Source: Polluticoccus soli
GTDB lineage: Bacteria > Bacteroidota > Bacteroidia > Chitinophagales > Chitinophagaceae
NCBI RefSeq assembly: GCF_029269745.1
Contig: NZ_JARJHT010000003.1
Span: 62,001 to 126,000, forward strand
Direction of reading: 5' to 3'
Length of the DNA stretch: 64,000 nucleotides
The translations under genes and the position numbers were made by a program. Positions 26,538 to 35,569 of the stretch are shown piece by piece. The notes beneath the pieces are model-generated. The model did not search any database. It saw nothing but the letters and a program-made list of their open reading frames with translations, and was not told where the DNA came from. Positions within the stretch are counted from its first letter, which is position 1; each line of letters starts with the position of its first letter.

Positions 26538-27458
26538 CTAAGCGGTTTGGCTAATCTTACGTTCTACAAAATCCACAAAACTTTCTGGAGCCATAGTTGC
26601 CGGCCGGAACAATTTAAAAACCGGCACGTTACCGATAATAGTGGAAGATAGCTTAAAATGTTCCGTACGTTTGCCCAGCTTATCAACAAGTGCAGGTCTG
26701 AACGTATTCAGCCTGAGAAGTTCCAGCTTTTGAAATGTAGTTAGCATTTCCATACGCGGCTGCTCTTCATCACAAGCTTCCAGCATAAAGATGGCTTTGA
26801 TCGGGTATTCACGCTGCTGCGACCTGTTAATTGGGAAACTATATTTATCAAGGCTATTTCTCAACTTTGTAAGCGACTCCGCACTATGCTCATACAGCTC
26901 AAGACTGCTTGGCCAGAGTTTGAGATGCTGGTAACCAGAATAAACAAAGGGAACACTATCTGCGTCAAATTGGATCGCCGATATGTCATCATTGATCACT
27001 TCATAACCCTTTTTTAAGAAACCTAAAGCGAGCGTTGACTTACCAACTCCGGAGTTTCCGGAAAACAACACAGCCTTACCATTAACGTTTACAGCAGAAG
27101 CATGCAGAGCCAGCAAATTTCTTCGATGCAGGATGACACCAAACAATGTGGAGAGTGCATATATCCTTACCGCCGCAGTTTCAGACTGCGGATGTTCATC
27201 TATCTCAATAAGGTTATCATTAGTAACAAGATACCGGGCCGTATTCTGAACATTAAAGAGGAACCCATCGGGTGATATTTGTACATAGCGACTGGTATAG
27301 ACACAATCATCGAGCTTCTCCGGCACGACACCTCGTTTGACGTATAAGTCAAACTGTTCAAAATCTGCCTTCTGCAGTTCGGGAAATTCGAATTCAGAGG
27401 CAATGCGCAGCCCGTTCGCCCAATATGTATGGGGCAAAATACCTTGTCTCACCGTCAC
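26538..27458 (-). CDS. HPrK-like kinase of the lasso-peptide cluster
   Basis: The 306-residue P-loop protein resembles the catalytic part of HPr kinase/phosphorylase: LALHASAVNVNGKAVLFSG followed by Walker A G134-NSGVGKST142 and the acidic pair D157-D158 in GYEVINDDIS. In the paeninodin-type clusters the equivalent kinase phosphorylates the C-terminal Ser of the precursor. The precursor gene lies 21 bp upstream and ends in Ser-Ser, so the same reaction is likely. It is not the carbon-catabolite HPrK, as it lacks the family's usual genomic context and N-terminal domain. Confidence 0.88.
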   Translation of the reverse strand: MTVRQGILPHTYWANGLRIASEFEFPELQKADFEQFDLYVKRGVVPEKLDDCVYTSRYVQISPDGFLFNVQNTARYLVTNDNLIEIDEHPQSETAAVRIYALSTLFGVILHRRNLLALHASAVNVNGKAVLFSGNSGVGKSTLALGFLKKGYEVINDDISAIQFDADSVPFVYSGYQHLKLWPSSLELYEHSAESLTKLRNSLDKYSFPINRSQQREYPIKAIFMLEACDEEQPRMEMLTTFQKLELLRLNTFRPALVDKLGKRTEHFKLSSTIIGNVPVFKLFRPATMAPESFVDFVERKISQTA

Positions 27459-27479
27459 CCTTGATTTTAATTATTAGCG

Positions 27480-27626
27480 TTAGCTAGACGCAGGCACGCC
27501 ATCGTTATCCTCAATATCGACGTTCTCGCCGCTAAGCGTATTTATCCACTCCTCTTTGTAAAGCTTTGGAGCTTCCCATTCTGAGTGCCTGGCAGGCATT
27601 GCCAATCCAGTAATGAAACTGTTCAT
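27480..27626 (-). CDS. Lasso-peptide precursor (A), 48 residues
   Basis: A short frame from the ATG at 27626 to the TAA at 27480 fills the space between B1 (26 bp) and the kinase (21 bp). The leader carries W17-E-A-P20-K-L22, a version of the lasso YxxPxL recognition motif, and T30 at the penultimate leader position. The predicted core is SGENVDIEDNDGVPASS (residues 32-48). Ser1 would be the nucleophile, and Glu8 (E39) or Asp9 (D40) the ring-closing acid. The P20 to T30 spacing of 10 matches paeninodin as I recall it. The C-terminal Ser fits the kinase. The core is unusually acidic and has no bulky residue after the ring. Confidence 0.85.
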   Translation of the reverse strand: MNSFITGLAMPARHSEWEAPKLYKEEWINTLSGENVDIEDNDGVPASS

Positions 27627-27652
27627 AGACCTATTTTTACGTACTAGAGTAT

Positions 27653-27940
27653 TTATGAAACTAACAATATGGTCTCTTTAACCATTTCTACTATAAATGG
27701 TCTCGTCTCATCCTTACATTTTTGCTCCGGAATATTGAAATTCGCAGACAGTTGTGCGCACAGATCAGAAAAGGTCATGGAGGTTTCCAATTGCCTCCAT
27801 ATGTATGAACCCGTTTTATTCATCCCAAAATATCTACCAGCCTCAGGATCCATCATAACTGTCTCGGCACCTATGTTATTAGCAAGCATCCCACCATTCC
27901 TGCTTATCAGGCTATCATCTTTAATATCAACAGCTTGCAT
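27653..27940 (-). CDS. PqqD-family RiPP recognition protein (B1, RRE)
   Basis: The 95-residue protein has the PqqD-like winged-helix fold signature: NGGMLANN, then ETVMMDPEAGRYFGMNKTGSYIWRQLE, then TFSDLCAQLSANFNIPEQ. B1 proteins bind the leader peptide and pass it to the B2 protease. It is the first lasso gene in the operon, followed by the precursor. The only nearby -7-like box (TATTTTTG, minus strand, 27945-27952) would leave almost no leader, so the real promoter may be upstream, perhaps that of the MbnP/MbnH pair 95 bp away. Confidence 0.88.
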   Translation of the reverse strand: MQAVDIKDDSLISRNGGMLANNIGAETVMMDPEAGRYFGMNKTGSYIWRQLETSMTFSDLCAQLSANFNIPEQKCKDETRPFIVEMVKETILLVS

Positions 27941-28035
27941 GCGTCAAAAATACATCGCTGCAAAATGTTTTCGTAGTGCTTTCTTGTTATTGTATTGTTA
28001 TTGATGAGCTTGTTCCCATTGACAACAAAGATGTG

Positions 28036-29136
28036 TTATCGCTTTTCGAAAGAATGCGAATGGTCGCTCAATACCGGATTACCACTATTGTCTTTGAATC
28101 GCACATCTTTCACGAACTCCTCATCATTGAGCGTATTCAAAAATGCCAGGAGGTCTGCTTTTTCTGTAGCGGTTAGATAAAGCCGCAAATGCATCGCAGG
28201 GTCAAGCGTGGCTGTTTTAAACTTATCGCCCGCATAATGTTCCAACACTTGCTCCAATTCATTGAACCTGCCATCGTGCATATATGGCCAGGTATATTTC
28301 AAATTGCGCAGCGATGGCACTTTGAATTTATAGAGATCACCAGATTGTTTGGTAATGGTCGCCCTGCCACTATCAGTTTTAAATTTTGGCATCAAGCCAG
28401 TATTCCGATAAGAAAAATCTGTGAACAAGGGCTCCTTGTGGCAAGAGCTGCATATACTGCGAAAGATGCTTAACCCGTTTGTTTCGGAGGCAGTAAACTC
28501 TACTCCTATTTCCTTCCTCATGACCTTGTCGTATTTTGAATTGCACGACACCATCATGCCCATAAACTGGGCAAGAGCTTTCAACAAGCGCTGAGAGTTG
28601 ATCTTTTCATCTCCATACGCTGTTTTAAATAACCTCTTATACATTGTATCTCCGGCAACCTTGTTCACAGCGTTTTCCAGTTTTTCGTCCATTTCCACCG
28701 GATTTTGCATCGGGCTAATGGGTTGTACTTCTATATGATTTACGGACCCGTCCCAAAAGAACGCAGGTTGCCAGTTAAGATTGAATAGTGGTGGTGTATT
28801 TCGCGTGCCAAGTTTGCTTTCTATTCCATGACTGGTTGGATGGTCGAGATGCGCGAAAGCTGCAAACTGCTGATGGCAACTGCCGCATGAAATGGTATTA
28901 TTGCGAGACAGGCGGCGGTCATAGAACAATGTACGCCCTAGTTCAAATCCGGCTTTCGTTAGCTTATTGTTTTTGTCAAACTTGTATACAGGTTCAGGCC
29001 AAGATTCCGGATAGTTCAATTGCCAGTTCTTCTCAGGCCTTGCCTTTTCGGGTGGACAAGGGTACATGAAGAACGTCACCAGCAAAACTCCCGGTATTAT
29101 TACAAACAACGTATGCAACAGCTTATTAATCCTCAT
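28036..29136 (-). CDS. Di-haem peroxidase of the MauG/cytochrome c peroxidase family, MbnH-like
   Basis: The 366 residues start with a membrane/signal segment (about 8-25). Two c-type haem sites are present: C84-GSCH88 and C229-SSCH233. The fold motifs LGRTLFYDRRLS and YMHDGRFNELEQVLEHY are typical of the bacterial cytochrome c peroxidase/MauG superfamily. The gene overlaps an MbnP-like gene by 11 bp; in that pairing (MbnP/MbnH) the di-haem enzyme oxidises a Trp of its partner to kynurenine, making a copper site. Periplasmic location is expected. It could instead be a general H2O2-reducing peroxidase, but the gene pair argues for MbnH. Confidence 0.86.
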   Translation of the reverse strand: MRINKLLHTLFVIIPGVLLVTFFMYPCPPEKARPEKNWQLNYPESWPEPVYKFDKNNKLTKAGFELGRTLFYDRRLSRNNTISCGSCHQQFAAFAHLDHPTSHGIESKLGTRNTPPLFNLNWQPAFFWDGSVNHIEVQPISPMQNPVEMDEKLENAVNKVAGDTMYKRLFKTAYGDEKINSQRLLKALAQFMGMMVSCNSKYDKVMRKEIGVEFTASETNGLSIFRSICSSCHKEPLFTDFSYRNTGLMPKFKTDSGRATITKQSGDLYKFKVPSLRNLKYTWPYMHDGRFNELEQVLEHYAGDKFKTATLDPAMHLRLYLTATEKADLLAFLNTLNDEEFVKDVRFKDNSGNPVLSDHSHSFEKR

Positions 29137-29872
29137 GGCTTAACGAAAACATATCAGCGTAGTTGTCTGCAATGTGTACAGCATCAGCACCCTCTGTTAC
29201 AACAACGGGCATCTTACGCAATTCAATACTATTGGGTGTTTTCAACCACTCGGCCGCGTTAGAGGTTAGCGCAATACCCGTCTCAACACCAGCTTTAATG
29301 GTCACAGGTTTCGAAAACCTCAACGTAGCCCATCTAAGCGTACTGTTACTTCCTGCAAACCCACCAATGTGAAAGGAATAGTCAGTTTGTTCCGCATTAT
29401 TGAGCCTGCCTTCCAGCTTTGCATTGATGTATCCTGTATTCCAATCCCAAAACATAGCATTGATCGGATCGAGAGCATCGGTTTGCGCACCGCTTACATT
29501 GTGTAAACTGTCCACTCCAATCATAAACCGGATTGCCGAATACTCGCCTGGAGGAAGGTATACATCAAACTCTTTGCTTTTCGGCTTCGCCTCATTTATT
29601 AAGTGGTAGCTGTCAAGCTCCACCACTGCATCACCATTAACTGTCGGCAACGTGATATTACTGATGTAATACTTGTAGTTAGTTATGAAAATGCTGTCGC
29701 CGGCAGGTGTCCGGTAAATGCGATCATTTAAGATCAGGGGGTCTTTACCGAATACATTTTTGACGCTGATGTGCAGTTTGCATTTAGTTTCCGGCTGCGA
29801 CATGGCAGATAGCGACTGCAACACACATAAACCCACCAAAGCCACAGCAGTTCTGTATTTACCAACCATCAT
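29126..29872 (-). CDS. MbnP-like copper-binding protein
   Basis: The 248-residue exported protein (signal peptide to about residue 25, SLSAMSQ) matches the MbnP family: KYYISNITL near residue 67, the acidic LPPGEYSAIRFMIGVDSLHN, and INAMFWDWNTGYINAKLEG with W142 and W144. In MbnP a Trp of this type is converted to kynurenine by MbnH and contributes to copper binding. The MbnH-like gene follows with an 11-bp overlap. A -7-like TAATTTTG (29874-29881, minus strand) sits directly before the start. The pair is found outside methanobactin operons too, and no methanobactin genes are seen here. Confidence 0.86.
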   Translation of the reverse strand: MMVGKYRTAVALVGLCVLQSLSAMSQPETKCKLHISVKNVFGKDPLILNDRIYRTPAGDSIFITNYKYYISNITLPTVNGDAVVELDSYHLINEAKPKSKEFDVYLPPGEYSAIRFMIGVDSLHNVSGAQTDALDPINAMFWDWNTGYINAKLEGRLNNAEQTDYSFHIGGFAGSNSTLRWATLRFSKPVTIKAGVETGIALTSNAAEWLKTPNSIELRKMPVVVTEGADAVHIADNYADMFSLSHED

Positions 29873-29914
29873 TCAAAATTAATCTAATTTGTTGACACTT
29901 CGTGATTTACGAAG

Positions 29915-29947
29915 AAAAGCAGCTACGTCTATGTAGCTGCTTTTTTT
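29915..29947. terminator. Hairpin terminator between the giant gene and mbnP
   Basis: AAAAGCAGCTAC (29915-29926) pairs perfectly with GTAGCTGCTTTT (29933-29944). T runs occur on both strands. It ends the minus-strand giant gene 29967-34931. Confidence 0.85.
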
Positions 29948-29966
29948 CAAAACTCCCCCTTAAAGA

Positions 29967-32900
29967 CTATTGAACAAGCATACTTGACTTGTACATTTCG
30001 TCACCGCTAGACACCATGATAATGTAGGTACCTTTTGCTACGTTTGAAAGATCTATTTGCAGTATTTGCTCAACATCCGACGATGTCACCGTTGACATAC
30101 TCACTATTTTACCAGTAATGTCGCGAACTACCAGTTGGCCTTCTTGGCCCAATGCAGGCAGTTTCACAGCAAAGCGGCCATCACTCGGATTAGGGAACAG
30201 AACCATATTCTTTGCAATCTCACCGATCGCCGTCAGGCCATCTTCATGTCCACCTTCGTCATAAGAGTTTTTATTCTGGTAGTCTTCGCAACGACCAACC
30301 AGGTCGCCGTGCTGATTCAGATGTGTGGCCAGTGCGTTGGTATCAATGCAGATTGTATTCTTACCATTGTGGCACACGTAGATCTTGTGCAGCGGACTAT
30401 TACCAGCGTAACACCTAACGTCGATAACATTTATTGTTTGGCTTACTGTCTTAATAGCACCTTTTGAATCAGTGATCGTAACGGTATATGTAGTTGTAAC
30501 CGCCGGCGTAACCTTGGTTGTAGCCGATGTTGGGTTTGAACAACCTGTAGCTGGTGACCAGCTGTATGTGTAACCTGGCATGCCGCCTGTGGGTACCGCA
30601 GTCAGGTACGTATAATCCCTGTATCCTTTGTAAAGGGTATAAGGCACATGGTTGCTATTTACTGAATATACCGGATTTACTGAGATAGCACCATTCAACT
30701 GCGTAGGCTGAGTAATCGTAAATACTCCCGTCCTGGTAGCGCCATTTGCGTCAGTTACGGTTACGGTATATGTTCCTGCAGGAATATTTGTACGGTCTTC
30801 GGTTGTAATGTTACCATTCCACAAGTACGAGTATGGACCAACACCACCCGTAGCAGTAATATTAATAGCACCATTGCTTACTCCATAGATAGTTGCATTA
30901 GTAACAGCGCCAGTAAGCAAAAGTTGCGCAGGCTGCGTTACGGTATAGGTAGCAGTAAAGGTAGCGCCGTTCGCGTCAGTTACTGTCACAGTATAGCTAC
31001 CTGCAGGCACGTTCGTACGGTCTTCAGTAGTCACATTTCCATTCCACAGGTAAGAATAAGGGCCTACACCACCTGTTACTGTCAGATTAATGGCACCTGT
31101 ACTTGCATTATAAATAAGCACGTTGCTTACCGATGCAGTTGCAAGCAGTTGCGCAGGCTGACCGACTGTATAACTACCCATAGCAGTTGCACCATTAGCA
31201 TCTGTTACTGTTACCGCATAAGTACCGGCAGACACACCCGATATATCTTCGCTGGTTGCACTGTTGCTCCAGCTGAACGTATAAGGACCTACACCACCAG
31301 TAACTGTAATATTAACAGTACCATTTGCAACGTTGTAAATCGTAGCATTGGCAACCACTCCTGCTACAGTTAGCTGAGCCGGTTGGGTGATAGTATATGT
31401 AGCTGTGAAGGTGGCACCGTTCGCATCGGTTACAGTTACAGTATAGGTACCTGCGCCAATGGCGGACAGATCTTCAGAAGTAGCATTATTGCTCCAACTA
31501 TAAGTATAAGGACCTACACCACCTGTTACTGTCAGGTTGATGCCACCAGTATTTGTATTGTAGATGATTGCATTGCTTACTGAAGCGATAGCCAGCAATT
31601 GATCCGGCTGTGTAACCGTGTAAGTACCTGTTGCAGTTGCCCCGTTGGCATCAGTAATAGTTACGGAGTATATCCCGGCACCAATGCTTGCAATGTCTTC
31701 AGTTGTTGCATTATTTGTCCAGCCATAAGTATACGGGCCAACACCGCCCGCAGGTGTAATATTAATAGCACCGTTGGCCAGGTTGTAAATCGTAGCATTG
31801 GCAACCACTCCTGTCACCGTCAGCGGATCTGGCTGAGTGATAGTGTAAGTAGCCGTGAACATAGCACCATTCGCATCTGTTACTGTTACAGTGTAAGTAC
31901 CTGCACCAACAGTAGTGATATCTTCAGTTGAAGCATTATTACTCCAGCTGAAAGAGTAAGGCCCAACCCCACCGGCAACAGTTAGATTAATCCCCCCTGT
32001 ATTTGTATTGTAAATAAGGGCATTGCTCACAGATGCTGTGGCCAGCAGTTGTGCTGGTTGAGAAACTGTGAATGCATTTGAAGCAGTACAGTTAATGGCG
32101 TCTGAAACAACTACCGAATAGTTACCCATGCCGATACCGTTAATATCCTCTGTAGTAGCATTGTTGCTCCATGCATAATTATAAGGAGCAGTACCACCCG
32201 TAGCGGTAATATTGATCGAACCTGTATTTGTACCGAAGATCAGCGCATTTACCGCATTTCCTGCTACTGTCAGCTGCGGAGCAACAGTAACATTGGCAAC
32301 CGGCGAAACACCGGCACAACCACCAGCAGCAAACACCTTTACGGCATAAGCACCCGATTGGGTAGCAGTATATACCTGAGACGTAGCATTTGGTATGTCC
32401 GCGCCATTTTTGGTCCACTGGTAAGAGCTACCCGCATTTGCGGTCAGAACCACTGATTCGCCGTAACAAACAGTTGTAGAACCACCTGCCGTAATAGACG
32501 CAACTGGAGGAACATAAGCAGAGCATGCATTGTTGATGCTTCCAGACACCCAGTTTGACGTGTTCCCGGTCAGGGCAAAGTTTTGCAGTGTACCATTTTT
32601 GTTATTACCGCTTGCGTCCGTAAGAGTATTGATCGTAGAATTGTTCGCCCCCACATGCCCCTGGTTAAAGGTATAATACTCCACCAGCCCGTTTTGCGGA
32701 CCGCCCAACTGGCAAGAGTTGTATTGCTGAAGTTCGCTGGCACACAAGGCCCTGTTCCAGATACGCACCTCATCGATCTGGCCTTTCATGAAACGTCCTG
32801 TTGCATAGCGGCTGTCTTTACCAAAGTGCATTACAGAGTTAGCTACATTCAGGATACCGTTATTGACAACATCCGGTGAAGTAGCAGCAAGTACACCGTC

Positions 32901-34931
32901 TACATATATTTTGATACCGGCAGGACCTGCAACGCCTGTGTAGCGGTGCACACCAGGAGTTACTGCAGCATCTGCGTGTTTCCAGGCACCGTTATCGCTA
33001 ACATAGAATTGCATTACACCGCTACCAGAGTAGTGCATCATCCACATCATATGCTGCGCACCGTCAATATTCTCTGTTGACTGCGAAATACCAGAACCTA
33101 TCTTGCTTGTCGGATCAATGCTCGCATAAAAATCTACCGTGATCTCTTTTCCGAAGCTTGCATAAGGAGCTGTTACACGCACATAGTCATTTACACCGTC
33201 AAATTGCAACCCACCAGCCGGAGGCACAACCTTCAGCGTATACAGTTGTACAATGTTTCCAGCATGCGTGCCTAAAATATGATTCAAGGAATCCGCTACC
33301 TCAAGAGAAATGATCACATTGCCGAGATTCGCAATCGTAGGAGTACCAGTGATCAGCCAGCTATTGTTACCGTTTGGTGTAGCAGTCAACCACGACGGGA
33401 GCTGTGCTACCTCAAGTTTTATTTTGTCGCCGTAGATCGAGTCAACGTCATACGCATTCAGGACGTAGGTGTAAGGTACACCAGCTTTAGCTATTGTATC
33501 CGGAGCTGAAGTGATCACAGGCGGATTATCAACAAAATAGTACATGGTGTCATAAGCAGACTCGAAGTGTATAGTATCGGTAGCTTTATAAACAAGCTTA
33601 TTGATCCCCCAGTTTGTCGCAGCAGGAATCCATTTAAATGTAGTACCTACAAATTTTGCTTTTGCCAGTGGAAAATTCGGTGTATATACCATGCCGGCCT
33701 TCACGCCGGAAAGAGCAACCAATTCCAACTTGTTGTTAGAATCAGGGTGGTATGCAGCTACTTCGTGCGTTATCGTATCACCTGGTTTCAGTGTGAAAAC
33801 ACTATTATTACCGGGTGTTGTAGGTACATTGAATTTTGGCTTGTATGACACGTTAAAGAACACAACGGTATTGTTCTGAACGCCGGCATCATCTTCCGAT
33901 ATTACGTTCACAACATAGTCACCCTCCTGGTCTGCGCCAGGCTTCCATCCAAAAACGCCGATCACCGGGTTGGTACCAATCGTTGTAAAAGTGGCACCAG
34001 GAGGCAGACCAATAGCGAGCATTTTCACAGTATCACCTGCATCAATATCGCTAGCCTTGACCTGGAACGCAATGGAGTCCCCTGGTTGAATATCGAAGAT
34101 AGTGCCGTTTTGCGGAGAGACACTGTAATCAAAATCAGACGGAGTTGAATTACCAACAATCCTCAATAGCACATCAAGGGTAGTCCATGCACCTTTTGCA
34201 TCTGTGATACGAATACTGGTGTTGTACAGATCACCAATGGTTTTGCCAACGGTATTCCATTTAAGTTTACCACTTGAAGTAATAGACATACCTGCCGGGT
34301 GTACGCTACCGGCACCAAATGAATCTGCCGGCGTAAGTGAGTAAGTCAGCGCATCACCATTAGGATCAATGGCTGGTATCTGGTATTGAAAGTCTGCGTC
34401 ATCTACACGGCAGTTAATGATCGGCTGAATCGTAGATACAGGTCCGTCGTTATTATTATTTTCAGCTCCAACCTGCACCTTAGCACTGAAATAAACAGGT
34501 CCCAGCGTATTGTTTATCAACGGCGCGCCTATTCTATAGCTCAAAGATTGGAAGTTGGCCTGATATGAAGCTGCAACACTTGGATAAGTGTATACCGACG
34601 TCCATTCACCGTAAAACCAGTCGTCGGTATAGTTTACCGCTGTAATGAACAGGTTTACAGGCATTGTGGTAGTACCTACCCCTGGCCTGAACGATCCGAT
34701 GTTCTTGATGGAACCTACATGCAACGTTGCCCCATCACTGAAGTGCAGTCTTCTAAAGGCCATCGAAACCTTGAACTTTATCTGGTATGGATTACCGGGC
34801 ACTCTTTGCCAGGTAACAGTACCAAACCTGAAGTGGTTCGAATAGCCACTGGTTGCACTTAGCAAAAAAACACATATCAGGAATATGTATCTCAGTCTGC
34901 TGAAGACATGGTTAGTGAACTGGTGTTTCAT
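29967..34931 (-). CDS. Giant secreted LamG/SprB-repeat protein with T9SS type A sorting tail
   Basis: The 1654-residue protein starts with a signal peptide (FSRLRYIFLICVFLLSATSG). Several cadherin/PKD-like beta-sandwich domains follow to ~570. A LamG/concanavalin-like domain lies at about 570-730 (LQFDGVNDYVRVTAP to KGQIDEVRIWNRAL). After an Ig-like domain there are seven ~75-residue SprB-type repeats (about 884-1410; core GGVGPYTYSWSNNATTED then GTYTVTVTDANGA) and one degenerate copy. The last ~80 residues (VLFPNPSDGRFAVKL to YKSSMLVQ) are the T9SS type A sorting domain. It is likely a surface adhesin. The repeats alternate between two subtypes. Confidence 0.9.
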   Translation of the reverse strand: MKHQFTNHVFSRLRYIFLICVFLLSATSGYSNHFRFGTVTWQRVPGNPYQIKFKVSMAFRRLHFSDGATLHVGSIKNIGSFRPGVGTTTMPVNLFITAVNYTDDWFYGEWTSVYTYPSVAASYQANFQSLSYRIGAPLINNTLGPVYFSAKVQVGAENNNNDGPVSTIQPIINCRVDDADFQYQIPAIDPNGDALTYSLTPADSFGAGSVHPAGMSITSSGKLKWNTVGKTIGDLYNTSIRITDAKGAWTTLDVLLRIVGNSTPSDFDYSVSPQNGTIFDIQPGDSIAFQVKASDIDAGDTVKMLAIGLPPGATFTTIGTNPVIGVFGWKPGADQEGDYVVNVISEDDAGVQNNTVVFFNVSYKPKFNVPTTPGNNSVFTLKPGDTITHEVAAYHPDSNNKLELVALSGVKAGMVYTPNFPLAKAKFVGTTFKWIPAATNWGINKLVYKATDTIHFESAYDTMYYFVDNPPVITSAPDTIAKAGVPYTYVLNAYDVDSIYGDKIKLEVAQLPSWLTATPNGNNSWLITGTPTIANLGNVIISLEVADSLNHILGTHAGNIVQLYTLKVVPPAGGLQFDGVNDYVRVTAPYASFGKEITVDFYASIDPTSKIGSGISQSTENIDGAQHMMWMMHYSGSGVMQFYVSDNGAWKHADAAVTPGVHRYTGVAGPAGIKIYVDGVLAATSPDVVNNGILNVANSVMHFGKDSRYATGRFMKGQIDEVRIWNRALCASELQQYNSCQLGGPQNGLVEYYTFNQGHVGANNSTINTLTDASGNNKNGTLQNFALTGNTSNWVSGSINNACSAYVPPVASITAGGSTTVCYGESVVLTANAGSSYQWTKNGADIPNATSQVYTATQSGAYAVKVFAAGGCAGVSPVANVTVAPQLTVAGNAVNALIFGTNTGSINITATGGTAPYNYAWSNNATTEDINGIGMGNYSVVVSDAINCTASNAFTVSQPAQLLATASVSNALIYNTNTGGINLTVAGGVGPYSFSWSNNASTEDITTVGAGTYTVTVTDANGAMFTATYTITQPDPLTVTGVVANATIYNLANGAINITPAGGVGPYTYGWTNNATTEDIASIGAGIYSVTITDANGATATGTYTVTQPDQLLAIASVSNAIIYNTNTGGINLTVTGGVGPYTYSWSNNATSEDLSAIGAGTYTVTVTDANGATFTATYTITQPAQLTVAGVVANATIYNVANGTVNITVTGGVGPYTFSWSNSATSEDISGVSAGTYAVTVTDANGATAMGSYTVGQPAQLLATASVSNVLIYNASTGAINLTVTGGVGPYSYLWNGNVTTEDRTNVPAGSYTVTVTDANGATFTATYTVTQPAQLLLTGAVTNATIYGVSNGAINITATGGVGPYSYLWNGNITTEDRTNIPAGTYTVTVTDANGATRTGVFTITQPTQLNGAISVNPVYSVNSNHVPYTLYKGYRDYTYLTAVPTGGMPGYTYSWSPATGCSNPTSATTKVTPAVTTTYTVTITDSKGAIKTVSQTINVIDVRCYAGNSPLHKIYVCHNGKNTICIDTNALATHLNQHGDLVGRCEDYQNKNSYDEGGHEDGLTAIGEIAKNMVLFPNPSDGRFAVKLPALGQEGQLVVRDITGKIVSMSTVTSSDVEQILQIDLSNVAKGTYIIMVSSGDEMYKSSMLVQ
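30700..32280 (-). repeat. Seven tandem ~225-bp SprB-type repeats with AB alternation
   Basis: About 1.58 kb is made of seven units near 225 bp. After the first, units alternate between a QLLATASVSN...IYNTNTGGINL type (2, 4, 6) and an LTVTGVVANATIYN...NGAINIT type (3, 5, 7), so the effective period is ~450 bp. Confidence 0.85.
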
Positions 34932-35569
34932 ACTGGGAATTTTGAAAGGAGTGTTTATATTTTAAAAACGAACATTTAAAAATGACAATAGCGTTTTTTA
35001 ACCCCTGTAGGGTCCCAATAATGAATACCAGTTGTACGAAAAACAGGAAAGAATAATTCCTGAATTAGAAAGGCACGCTAAAGCTAGACGCTTCATATTG
35101 GAGTTTTGATAATTTGTAAGTTTTATACTGTATCTCTTTCTTATCCAGTATATCTCTACAACTTATCTCGACTCTCTTAATCCGGGCTCAAAAGTATATT
35201 GCTCAGATTATGAAAAAAAGTACTTTTTTGTTAACTATTTACGAATGATATTTATTAATAAATTATTGTATAGACAGATATTATAATTCTTGTTAAGCGT
35301 TGGTTATTTAATCTATTTGCAAACGATTCGTTAACCAGTATATATTGTTATTATTCCAAATTGAACCTAAGCGGTGTACAAGCTTGGCGGAGCCGCTGGC
35401 ACGAAAACATATTTAGGAATTCATATACCTTTTCTTTAAATTTAGTTAGGTAAAAATGCCGCGAGGATAATGCAGCTCATTTTCCAAATGGTATAAGCTC
35501 TATACGGGTATAAACTGCTGGTCTTCGTGAGCATTATTTGTTTAATGCACATCAAAACTTTTTTTTGTT
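34932..35569. other. Divergent 638-bp intergenic region
   Basis: No gene or RNA is visible. The region is AT-rich and separates the minus-strand giant gene from the plus-strand EF-G paralogue, so it must hold both promoters. Two perfect palindromes are seen: AAAAAAGTACTTTTTT (35214-35229) and ATTTATTAATAAAT (35250-35263). An AGTATATCTCT motif at 35147-35157 recurs upstream of the other giant gene (45979-45989). I could not place a convincing TTTG/TAnnTTTG promoter pair. Confidence 0.55.

Noticed and set aside
26538-27458. True HPr kinase/phosphorylase of carbon catabolite control
   Set aside because: No HPr gene is adjacent, the N-terminal domain differs and the gene is embedded in a lasso operon.
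27480-27626. Lasso core starting at Gly33 instead of Ser32
   Set aside because: It would put the conserved leader Thr at -3 rather than -2. The Ser32 start keeps Thr at -2 and gives Glu8 or Asp9 for an 8- or 9-residue ring.
27945-27952. -7-like TATTTTTG directly before the B1 gene as lasso operon promoter
   Set aside because: It would place transcription start at or inside the start codon and has no -33 partner. Kept only as a remark.
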